A stretch of DNA of 27,827 bases from Chromera velia (Eukaryota; Sar; Chromeraceae): the NCBI GenBank assembly GCA_018398765.1, contig JAHBMJ010001657.1, positions 1-27,827 on the forward strand, read 5' to 3'. Positions 1 to 10,857 of the stretch are shown one piece after another. The notes under the pieces were generated by a model. That model was not told the DNA's origin and searched no databases. It was given only the letters and a program-made list of their open reading frames with translations. The first letter of the stretch is position 1. The number at the start of each line of letters is the position of its first letter. The position numbers were made by a program, and so were the translations under genes.

Positions 1-1207
1 TCATCCAAACCACCGCATCCAGCCCCCCCCAGATGATCCTGACCGTAGTGGAGGTTCCCCACTCGCGATCTGCTTCAGCATTCCTGACCAAAACAAGGGT
101 GGCAGAGGGAGCACAGGCAAAGAGAGCAGGAGACAAAATATGTCATCAACGCGAAAGAAACTGCGCATGCTTCTGCTTGACAGGCCACGCATGTACTGAA
201 CTGTCATTCAGATACACTGATCGGCCCAAAAAGTCACGTCTTTCTCTCTTCTGCGTGAGTGCTGGAAAGCGACATCACCGGTCTGGTCTTCATCGAGATT
301 GCTCTGATTCGCAGCAGCGGTGCCTGCCTTTCCACAGCCGCGCAAGCCTTCTCTTTCCGCGTGTCTGTGTGTTCGTCAACTAAGCATCTCTCTTCCACTG
401 TATCTTTCTTTCACCATGCCAACGGACAAACGCACGCACCGACAAACCTCTGTTGCCCTTTTCCCACTCGGGCAGCCATTTTTTTTTTTTTTAAATTCAG
501 AAAAAAAAAAAAAACAAACCTCTGTTGCCCTTTTCCCACTCGGGCAGCCATTTTTTTTTTTTTTAAATTCAGAAAAAAAAAAAAAACAAACCTCTGTTGC
601 CCTTTTCCCACTCGGGCAGCCAAAACCGAAAGAGCGCGAACCGAACCAACAAGGGGAGCTGCTTCCAGAAGAAGTCGAACGTGTCCTTGGCCATCCACCT
701 CTTGGAGGCTTCGTAGATTGGAGGAAGCTCCAACCGGGCCCCCGTGATCTGAAAGGAAGGAACGAGAGAAGGGAAGAGAGAAGGAAGGAGGGGAAAGATC
801 CATGCAGGAAGAAGTTGCAGCCAGGTAGCCCCCCTCCCAAAACAGAACAGAACCCAATGCTCAGAGGATCAGGAGCGCCAACGAGGCTTAACCGACCGAC
901 CGACCGCACAAACAGAGGGGGGCCAGATGGGGGACCCTTACACATTCACACTTCGTTTATTTGTGAGTCGTTTGCCTCTTTTCCTCCCTTCCTTCCCCTC
1001 TATTTCACGAATCGATCCCCTTTCTGTTCGAAAGAGACCTCGCCACGGCGCTTTGTCAGCGAGTCGTGCATCCGTGGAAATCGAATCACTCGTCTTTTTC
1101 TATTGAATGAGGGACTGCAGAGTCTCCTCAGAGAGGACTGAGCTGGGTTTCAGCAGGCACAAATACGAAGAGGTGCGTCCACAGTTGGACACACACACAC
1201 ACACACA

Positions 1208-1244
<37 letters not shown>

Positions 1245-3357
1245 GTAAGGACGGACAGCCAGAGAGACAGGGAGACAGAGAGCGGTGCTGGTGGATAAGT
1301 GATGGCCAGCCAGCCTTCGTTTACTGACTCATGAAAACCCCGCACCCATTTTCAACACACGCAAAAGACAGTCCGGCAAAGAGATCAAGGCAGGTATTTC
1401 CGTCCTGCTCACTTGGACTCGGAACATTCCGCTGAATTTCCTGCATTCCTTTCAACCTTCTCAGTGGTGTATCATGTTTGTGAATTCTCTTGTAGGTGAT
1501 GCTTCTTCACACTTACTCACCCCCATACTGAACTGGATCCTCTTGATGGTCTCATTGGTTTCCTTCTCGGTTGCGTGAGCTCTCAGAAGTGGAGGGACAA
1601 CCTTCTCCTCCTCAGCCAGATGGGCGGTTACAGACTCCACCAGGCTTTCTGCAAGACGTCGAAGCTCCTTCCCACTCTCCACGGACCAAGATACACAGGG
1701 ATCTGCAGACTGGCAGGGTACCACAGCATCGCCTCCCCACCTCACCTCGTCCTCCTCAGTTTCCCCCCCACCAACCCTCCCAGGGGACAGAGGGGACACT
1801 CCCTCACCCTCCTCTTGCTGCCCCTCATGAAACCCGGACGAGAGAATGAAAAGTCCATTTTGAAGAAAACCAGAAGGAACCCACCATGCCAAAGTTGCAG
1901 CCACCCCTCCAACCCACTCCCTCCACCAGCCCGATGAGCAGTCATCTGCTTCTGCTACCTCTTCCAATCCCACAAAATCCAATCCTTCGCTGAATTCTAA
2001 CGACCCGCCTCTGCCTCCAGACGGCTCTAGTATCCCGCCCCCTCGAAGAAAACTAATCCCCCCTTTCCGCCCTCCGGTTTCCCGCCCTTGCGCGTTGCCC
2101 GCTTCCGTCTCTCCTTCCTCCACAGCCTCCCCCCGCCCCACAAAGTCCTCCCCAACCTCTTCCGAGATCGGTGCGCTGAACTCGGCGCCTTCCGGCTGTC
2201 TCCGTTCCCCCGCCTCGTAGGCACTCCGGTCAAAATGGAGAATCTGAGAGCACGAGAGAGAACTCACAGAAAAAGATTCTACGCGCACACAGACGGACGT
2301 CATGAGATGAAAGGGAATGGTACATGCGTAGAGCTCATGTGCACAATGTGCGATCTTGCGCAGGCCTTGCCGTATGCGCTGCAACGGTTTAAAAAGATTC
2401 TGGAGAGATAGAAAGCTGAAGCGGAAAGCCGATACATCTAGCTTACAGCCTTTCCTCACTACTGTCTTTCTGTCACCCGAAGATGAGTCCTACACGGCTT
2501 TTTCTGTACATGGACTGGAAAGGCAGAGACTGCCTCACGCCGTCCCTCAGATGGAGGAGCCTCAAGGAAACGGCGTAAACAGACACAAAGGGCAGTCACA
2601 GAGTCCACCCACTTACCCTGTCCATCAATTCCAACAGCTCCTCGTGGTCTCTCTCCACGGTCATGGGCAGGTGTGCCCTCTCCTTCAACCACGGAAAGAA
2701 TATCTGCAAGGACACGGAAACGGGAAGGGAAGGAGAGATGTGGATGTGGATCCAGGGGGGGCGATAAGACACAGAAGAGTGATTATCTTGATTGCGCAGT
2801 CACAGAAGCTTTGCAACACAAACATGCTGAAATATGCTGCACAAGCGTGCATGTCTATCGCCTGACACTCATAAGCCCATTCTTCGCTTCCAACGGTTGC
2901 AACTCTTTCATAGAGGAAGGTCAGGTGCGGAGACGGCTCTGAGATTTGAGAGGTGGGTGAGTGCCTTGCTTGACAAACCCGGTCCTCGTGGTCATGGTGT
3001 CCCTTCACGAGGGGGTAAAAGTAAGTTTTGTACCAGTGGAGGAAGAGGTCCAGCTTCCATGGTTCTCCGTCCTCGAGATACGGCAGTGTCTGCACATCAT
3101 AGGGGAAAGAGGCTGTCTTTCATCAATCACAAAGAGGAGACGAGACAGAGGAGACAGAGGAGACGGACTTCACTCAAAGCCTCCATTTCCACTCTGATGC
3201 CCTCATGAGGGACCAACAAGGAGGCATCTGCCCAGTCTTGTACGTCCGAGATCACCAAAGAAGTCAGTTTCCCGGGAACACTTTGCCATTCAACGTGCGC
3301 CGGGGTTCCTCCCACAGCGAGAGAGGGCAACACTGCTACGCCGGCAGCGAGTCTCAT
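1..3357 (-). CDS. Hemerythrin-like HHE domain protein, spliced (about 6 exons)
   Basis: Hemerythrin/HHE four-helix bundles bind a di-iron centre and serve in oxygen or iron sensing or storage; the specific role here is unknown. My exons on the minus strand are 3357-3169, 3089-2979, 2703-2617, 1709-1521, 748-592 and 83-1 (TGA at 3-1), with compatible phases 0,0,0,0,1 and a product of 271 residues. The helices carry the expected ligands: PHEGIR (helix A), KGHHDHED giving HxxxE (helix B), VERDHEELL (helix C) and TAHLAEEEK giving HxxxE (helix D), with FFPWL after helix B as in the family. A C-terminal Trp/Phe-rich exon (KDTFDFFWKQLP, FRFWLPEWEKGN) follows the bundle. The ATG at 3357 is the first after an in-frame stop. 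Oddity: the fourth exon could instead begin at 2243, also in phase 0, adding 178 low-complexity residues between helices C and D (449 residues in all). The family call is firm; exon ends are less so. Confidence 0.75.
442..622. repeat. 72-bp tandem repeat, 2.5 copies, spanning an exon end and its splice donor
   Basis: Two full 72-bp units and a 37-bp third unit run without interruption. On the minus strand each unit contains the last codons of the hemerythrin gene's fifth exon (encoding LPEWEKGN) followed by the splice donor AGAG|gtttgt, then a T-run and an A-run. The copy at the high-coordinate end joins the coding exon at 592; the other two lie in the following intron, so three equivalent donors stand 72 bp apart. 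Reading past the first donor meets a TGA within the T-rich spacer, so only that donor leaves the protein intact. Confidence 0.9.
1189..1241. repeat. (AC)n-(AT)n microsatellite
   Basis: A run of AC dinucleotides passes directly into a long AT run. It lies inside the 772-bp intron between the fourth and fifth exons of the hemerythrin-like gene (1520-749). I see no further exon in that intron. Confidence 0.9.
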
Positions 3358-4043
3358 CGGGGGCAGAAAAATGGGAGATCAACAAAGTCCACAATCAAGA
3401 GTCCACGTTGTTAGTTCAAGCAGCTCTCAATGAATCTGAAAAGTTCCACCGGGAAGGGCACAGACGCGAACTTTTGAAATCTGCAGGACTGAGGACTGAA
3501 GAGAACGCATGCACTTGCGACCCCGGCCGCCTGCTGCGCTGTCATGCATGCATGCCGCGCGCCGCGGCCCGCGCGCGAGCTGTGTTGAGGTCCGGGCCCA
3601 ACCACAAAGATTTTTTCCTTCCAAAATTCCGTCTCCCGTTTAAGATCTCTTTGATCGAGAGGATCCATCTGCAAATTAAATTCTGCAGATGCAGACAATT
3701 GCAGACATTCATAGACATCCGGCCATGCAATTAAGCAGTTTGCCTTTCTATACACTGACATCCTCGTTGTATGTTCCACGTCTGGTCTGCTTCATGTCTG
3801 TATGGTAAACGACGGTAAATTAAAGGAGGATGTCTTGTATAGAATACAGCCCAACTGTTCTGCTCTGTGGCCGTTGCCACGCGTGAGCCCAGCTTGGTCG
3901 TATGTTGTTTCGTTTGTTGTCTGATTTGAGAGAGAAGAATACCCGATAAAGTTGGTAGAAATTTTGCACGAACACCTGTGGCTGAAGACTCAAGGTCCTT
4001 CCGCCTGCCTTCCCACCAAAGAGCTCCACGCCCGCTCTCAGCA
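3358..4043. promoter_or_regulatory. Divergent intergenic promoter region with TGCATGCATGC and a GC palindrome block
   Basis: This 686-bp gap separates the start codons of the minus-strand hemerythrin gene and the plus-strand CENP-C-like gene, so both promoters and 5' UTRs must lie here. At 3543-3554 there is a CATGCATGCATGC-type palindromic run, followed by a nearly pure GC stretch (3554-3579, GCCGCGCGCCGCGGCC then CGCGCGCG). No TATA box or start site can be fixed from sequence. Long T- or A-runs are absent. TGCATGC is a known ApiAP2-type motif in apicomplexan promoters; its use here is inference. Confidence 0.5.
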
Positions 4044-7000
4044 ATGGCGCTTGAACACAGCCAGGATTCGTTGGCCTCCTTGCCACAGCTTTCCCCTGGT
4101 CAGTCCGACATGTCATCTTATCCCCTCACTGCACTGCATGCTCTGTGCTCCCCACTGTGCAACTCATATGTGTTTTTCTTTTGGACTGTGCCTGCCGTGA
4201 AAGAGAGAACGCTGATCATTTCTTCCTCAATGTCCGCAGGTGCCGACGCAATGCCCTCGCATTCGCAGCCACACTTGGACTCCAACAGCAACAACGGCGG
4301 CTTTGCTGTTCCGGACCCCGTCGATGTCTCACAGCTGTGGAGTCGGACCCAACGCCTCAGCCAAAGGCCTTCAAACCACCAAATGCCCCCCCATCACCTG
4401 TCATCTCTTCCAGAAGGGGGAGGGAGACTCCCGCATCTGAGTGCTCCGGGGACAGTTCTATCTTCTTCACCCAGTGACACGCTTCCTTCAGGCCCCCCTC
4501 CCGGCTGGTCACCAGAGGCAGATCCAGTTCCGGGCACTCAGGGCCTTGGAGTGGGCCGTATTCCCGTGGGAGGGGGGGGGCAAGAGAGAGGTCAGGCCAA
4601 GGGGGGGTGGAGTTTTTTTGGGAGCCGTCTCTTTGGAAGAGCCTCCGGTCAAGCAGCCGCAGCCGCCCCGCCCTCCCAGACCCACGCACGGTACTCCCAA
4701 CCCGAAGGGCAAGAGCTGCAAGAGCAGCCGGGTAGTGTCCGACGGGAGGTCTCTGGCGATCGGCCCAGCGGGCGTTCTCAGAGGCATCATCCGCAGCAGC
4801 AGCAGGATAGGGTCCAAGGGGACCAGTCAAGTTGTCGGCCGTCGAGTCAGGACGGCTCCCTTGTAGACACCGAGAGGGAAGTCTCCGTGTTAAGGGACAA
4901 CTCAAATTTCCTCAAAGGGGGAATACAAATCGGTCGAGCACCGCAGACTTCTAGGTCAAACGGAGCCCCCCTCAATGCATCTGCAAAGGGCTCCAGGGAC
5001 TTGCAGAGCTCCGAAACACCCGGGGGAGATGCACGACGGAAGGCGGGGGAGAGGAGCCCTCAGTTTTCCAGAATGGGAGTTGAGAACACAAATCCCCATC
5101 CCCACGCTGGATTAGGGATGAGAAGGGAAAGGGAAGGCTTAGACCTCTCCGGCCCCCGTCAGCCCTTGTCTCAACTCAAAGAAAGAGACCCCCGTCCCCT
5201 ACTGCAAGAACTTCGCCGGAGTCCCGCAAAGACCGCCGAGGAAGCAGTAGACTCTTCTGCTGTGCCTCAATCTCTGCTGAGTGGAGTTAGAGAGAAATTG
5301 GGTCGCAGTCAGAGCCGAGAGAGCAGGAGGGATCCCAGACATCCCCCCTCCGCTTTTCGAAGCCCACAAGAAGCCGACCGGCAAAATGGGCTCGGGGGCG
5401 GATCCAATGGACGTATGGGGCCGTCTGTCCCCTCTGAAGCTGACGCTGAAGCAGAGGGAGGTTATCTGATCTCTAGTCCGTCTTTCGGGCCAGGCACTGG
5501 TCACAGGTCCAGACAAAGATATTCATCAGCCCCTCCTATCTACTCGCCCGCGCCATCAGGGCCGGTACGGAAGGTTTACGCCTTCCCTGCACCTTCTGCT
5601 GAAGAGGGGGAGGCAGATGGGGACGCCGCAACTTCGAGAGGCTCAGTACACGGTCAGCCACCGTCTCCAGGGACCTCTTCGGCACCCGAGGGCCCAGGCA
5701 GAGGGCTTGAAGGGGGAGGGGGAGGGGCCCTACCCGGCCCCGGGGGGTCCATCGAAGCTGTGTCCCCCGTTGAGCGCCCCTCTGCTTCTTCTTCTTCTTC
5801 TTCTGCTGCTGCTGCTAGTGGAGAGGGGCAGCATGAAAGGGAAAGCGGCGCAGGACTGGGGGGAGGGGGACGAGTCCATGTAGCTTCTACGAAGGTGGTG
5901 GAACATCACTGCGTTGGGAGGCGAGACCCCCCGAAGCCGACACCGATGCAGACATTTGAAATCTTGCCTTCACAGGTTGGTGCGCGACGGGTACTGTGTG
6001 GACTTTGCTTGGCTGTCTCCCCTCTCGCTTGGATTTTTCCTTTTTTTGTCGCTTCTTCTGCATGTCGTTTCGTTTCTTTCTGTCCTTGAAGAGACGGGGG
6101 CCGTGCTGTAAGCCTCAGTTATCTGAGTTTGACATTATTTTCCTGAATCCATCTTCTGCTCTCGACTACTCCATGCGCCCATGAGGTCTGCCTGCTTGAA
6201 ACAATAAAGCCCCGACCGACTGAGACTCGTTCGCGTCCCTCTGTCTCTGCTCATCCTTCGGCTGCCTCGCCTGCATCGACATGAGCAGACGAGTGTGTGT
6301 CTGCCCCTGCCTGCATTTCTTTTTGTTTCCCTCTCTTTCTGAGCCTTCCTTTCCCTTTGCTTTCGGATCTGTCTCCCTTCCTTCCTCTTCCTTCCTGATT
6401 GCAGAACCCCAACCCATCGGATATGGCCAACGCCATGAGGAGAGATGCGGCTTTACCGATCTCTTACCAGACCCCCGCAAAGGTCTTTGAACCAGCACCG
6501 GCCCATAATTCCCACCAGCACTCTCACGCAAACGCAGACAACGGGTTGGTCCCTCTCGAGGGTGATAGAGGAGATAGAGACAGAGACAGAAGAAGCGACA
6601 GAGGGAGCAGGGGAGTGCGTGCCTCGTCGTCTGCAGAGAGGGCAGGTCAGGATGAGAGGAGACCTCCAATCCTGCCAGCCGCCTCGACGCATCGACCTCC
6701 CGGCGCCGCCCCCTCGCTGCCCGGCCTTCCAGCCTCACTTGTTCCCCCTCTTCCCCCTCACCAAATCGCCAACTTTCCAGATGACAACCATGCAGAGTCG
6801 GGTCGCGATGAGAAAGGGAAGTCGGGCGGGAAAGGAGAGAGGGAGGAGCAAAACAGGCAGCAAACCCAGGCAGAGGAAGAGGCGCCTGGAGAGGAGCTCA
6901 GAGGCCATCACCATAGTCACTCGGCAGAACACGCAGCGCTGCCATCCGGGCCCGCACACCAGAGACGAGACGGGCCTCGGGGTGTACTTCAGCCCACACA

Positions 7001-7539
7001 GAGCCGCCCCATAGAGGCGCCATGCTCCCAGCACCCCCGGCAGATGGGGGGGCATCGAAGGGAGGACAGTGTGGCTGGGGGTGTGGCCTGGTTAGGTTCT
7101 GGGGGGGGGGTTGGGTTCCCTCCCGAGACTGAGAGGGCAGGCAGGAAAGAGAGGGAGAGGACTGTCCGATCCGATTTCAAGAGTCCGCATTTTGGAACGG
7201 GGTCGGAGATCCCTACAGAAAGAGACAGGGGAGGACTGCGAGAGAGCCAGAGGTCCCAGCACTCATTGGGAGCAGCATCGGAAGAAGAGGAGGAAGAGGG
7301 GGGGGCTGTCGGAGAAGAACAAGAAGAAGAAGAAGAAAACCCTTCTCTCTCTGAGGAGCATAGAACGGCAGAAAAAAGAGGGAAGGACAAAGAGGCGACA
7401 GGAGAGAACGCAAATCGTGCGGACTTCCCAGAGAGATCTTTTCCCTTCCAGGTCGATTCGGTTGGTCTTTCTTCTTTTCTCTCTCGGTACCTCTCTCTCG
7501 TATGTGTGTGTGAGAGAGAGAGAGACAGACAGAGAGAGA

Positions 7540-7587
<48 letters not shown>

Positions 7588-7598
7588 GAGAGAGAGAG

Positions 7599-7629
<31 letters not shown>

Positions 7630-10600
7630 CTGTGTGTGTCTGTTGCTAGTGCTGTTGCCGCTGGTGTGTTTCCCCGTCCCTTTTGAATGATGTAAGGACA
7701 GCTCTTCAGGCTCGCAAGCTTTCTTTCCTCTCGTTTTCCTTAGTCGCTCATTTGGCTGTCTGAAAAACGAGCCGTTTTTTTCTTTCTTTAAACGGATACT
7801 CCCTCTGTTTATGTACAGTCTGCTCTTCCTCTGGTTCGGCTTGAATTTGAAAAATTTATCTGCCCCCCCACTCCTGATTGCGTGACTCAGGGAGTCCAGA
7901 AGAACATTTTGGAGTCTTTCGAGGAATCAGAACAGATGGTCATAGAAGAGGAAGAGAAAGCCGGTCACCGGTCAGTTCACAGCTCTCTCTTTGCACTTAT
8001 GGTTTTCTTTTGTCCGCCTTTTTTCTGCTTTTGGGCTGTAAGCAAATTTTGTGTGTTAGGTAGTGGACCAAAACTCTTCATCGTCTCTCTCGCGGCTGCA
8101 CAATGTTTGACACTCAGATACGCATACAGAAGGCTTTATTCCATTGGCTTGTCGTCAGTTGCTGATGCACATGCATATTCACAACCGGAGCGGTATGTCT
8201 GTCTTCTTTTCCCTCCTTCCGATGGCTGCAGGCGGAACCCCCCTGCAAAGAGCGCACCCCCCCCGCGTTCCCGTCTGACGGCTGCACAGCGTCTTCTAGT
8301 AGAGGCTCGGCAGTTGAGTGGAGGGGTAGGAGTAGGAGTAGGAGTTTTCTCTGCCTCTGCGTGTGCCTCAGCAGCAGTACCCCCAGGCCCCCCTCCATTG
8401 CCCCAAAAGAAAGGAAGAGAGAAGGAGAAGGAGAGGGAGCAAGAAAAGGGAAAGGAGAAAGCACAGGACAGTCCAGAGAGGAAGGCGCCCGCTCGCAGCC
8501 AAAAGTCGAGAGCGGAGCGGCTGCGAGAAGAGGCGATTCTTCTGGGAAGCGGAGAAGCGCCACTTCCTCAGCAGCAGCAGGAGCAGAAGCAGCAAGAAGG
8601 GAAAGGACAGCAGCAAACGCAGACACAAACGCAGATCCAAGGGTCCTTACCCAGCATAGCCGCCTCTATGGTCGGGGTGTCTCCAGGAAAGCTCTCGGGC
8701 AGAGGCGCACGAGGGGGGGAGGGTGCACGGGCGAGTCTTGGCAGAGTGTCTGGTGGTGTCCTCAGGGGGCGGGCAGAGGAGGAGAGAGAGAGAGCAGCCA
8801 CGGTGAGGTCCGCAGGGGAGGATGCGCTCCAAGCCTCTCCTGTTGCGAGTGAGTATGCGTCTCGCCAGAAGGTCCGCTCGCGGCTTCGTCAGCAGCCCGT
8901 GCGTAGGCGTTCCAACCCTTCTCAAGAGGGAGACGGTGATTCTGGCTCTGCTGACCTCTTTGGACTCGGAGCTCCTTCTCCTGGGATCTCTGCTCTCATC
9001 TCCCCTGTCTCCAGGTCTCGCTGTTCCGTTCCACTTGCAGCAGGCAGAGAGGGGGGAGCTGGTTCGGGGTCTAGGTCTAGGTCTGCTTCAGAAGAGGGGG
9101 AAGTGGCAGCCCCGGAAGAGGAGGGGGTCCCTCTGCCTGGTCTCGAAGGGGACGATGCAAATCTAGGCGGAGGCGGGGTGGCGGGTGGCGGTCATGCGGT
9201 CCGTGAGGAGAGAAGCAAGAGACGCTCGAGGAGAGATTGTGAGGTTCAGACACAGACTGACCTTGAGAATTCCCCTGACAGAAGAAGGCCCAAAGGAGGT
9301 CAGAGGAAGCGACGCGAGGGAGGAGCAGAGAGGAGACCAAATGTGCCGGGGTCGGCTCTTCGTCGTGAACTTCAGAGAAAAGTTCTTCAGGAAGAGTGCG
9401 GTGAGTCATGCTAGAGAGAGTCTGTGCAGGAGGTACACAGAGAACGAATGGGGATAGGGAGAATTTTCTGAAGATTTATCTGCACGCACTCCAGCAAAGA
9501 CATTTGGAAGAGTTAATCATAGACGTCCATGCGGCGATCTGTCAGTGATGGTGTGAAAAACAAGACTGGCTTTCACTGAGTAGTGGCACTTTTCTTTCTT
9601 GACCTCTTGGGCTACTGTAGGGTTTTGGAACACCTCACTCACTCAGCGTTTTCACTCCTTTCTTGAATAGGAATCTCGTGGTTTCTGCAATAGCTTTCGG
9701 TTCTTGGCACTTGGGGCTTTCAGAATGATTCCGCAATTCCACGGAAGGAAATGATCACACCTTGCTTCTTTTTTCTTTTCCCTTTGTGTTTCTCTACAGC
9801 TTCTTTGCTGGGTGACGCCCTGGGCGCTGTGGGGAGAAATGCTCAGGCGGTTGTGGAAGAGACTGGAGTCGGGGGACGACGTCTGCGGGCCCGAAGGGGA
9901 AACACCGGAGGGTGTCACTGGCAAATGTTTTCCCCTCCTGGTTGGTTTTTCTCTCTCCAGATTTTCCTTCCTTTCTTGCCCCCTTCCTTTTTTGTCTGTT
10001 CTCCAGTTCCACAGTTTGTCGGCCGATTTCAAAAGTTTCCACACTCATCATTATTCTATTTCTTTGCGTGTCTTCATCACATTCTACGCATATCTCTCTG
10101 TCGCTCGAATCTTGGCGAGATCTTCATCTGCTGTCTGAACCTATCTGCCCCTCTGCGCATCCCTTTTGCTTCCACAGAGACGGATCCCCAAGAGCAGAAC
10201 AAGAAGCCGAGAGCAAAACCGAAGGCCAAACCTAGAGAGAAAGTCAAAGCGAAGGCCAAGGCCCCTGCCCTTCCAGCCATTCAAGAAGAACAAGAAGAAG
10301 AGAAGGAAGGAGAAGAGAAAGACGAACAGAGAGATGACCCTCCAGAGGCCAACAGCAGCCAGGGCCTCTTTGACTCTGACAGAGACGAGAAAGAGGGAGA
10401 CGCGGACGACGAGAGGGAGGGGAAGGGGAGAGAAAAGGCAGCTGGACGAAAAGGAGGACAGGTGAAGGGAAGGAAAAAGGGGGAAGCTTCCAGGGAAAAG
10501 TCCCAGCCACGCCGCTCTGCTGCCCCGGGAGCTGCCCCCCCGGTCCCCCCTCAACGAGGAAAGAAGGGGAGATCACCCAAATCAAAATCCTCCCGTGCTG

Positions 10601-10826
10601 CCTCCCACGCAGTAAGGGAGAGGGAGAGGAAAAGTCGATCTCGAAAGCTTCAACAAGAGGAAGAGAACCCCCCAGAAGACTCTCAACAGGTTCGTGCGGT
10701 TGTATTGTTTTTCCTTCATTTTCTTTCCTCTGCAATATTTTTTTTCTCTCCTTCCTCCTCCTATCCCGACAATCCATGACGTCTCTGCGTCTGGCAGTTT
10801 CTCCCCTGCGATGTCGTCTCTGTTTT

Positions 10827-10857
<31 letters not shown>

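Noticed and set aside
442-622. Regular repeat with spacer-like A/T runs, considered as a CRISPR-like array
   Set aside because: There are only 2.5 head-to-tail copies with no unique spacers, in a eukaryotic gene; the units span an exon-intron border.
376-945. Open stretches over the 72-bp repeat on both strands
   Set aside because: Their repeated SEFKKKK-type peptides come from the A/T runs of the tandem repeat in the other frames. The frame supported by splice phase is the hemerythrin exon.
1107-1298. Open stretch over the AC/AT microsatellite
   Set aside because: Its peptide is only the translation of dinucleotide repeats (THTHTH, IYIYIY).
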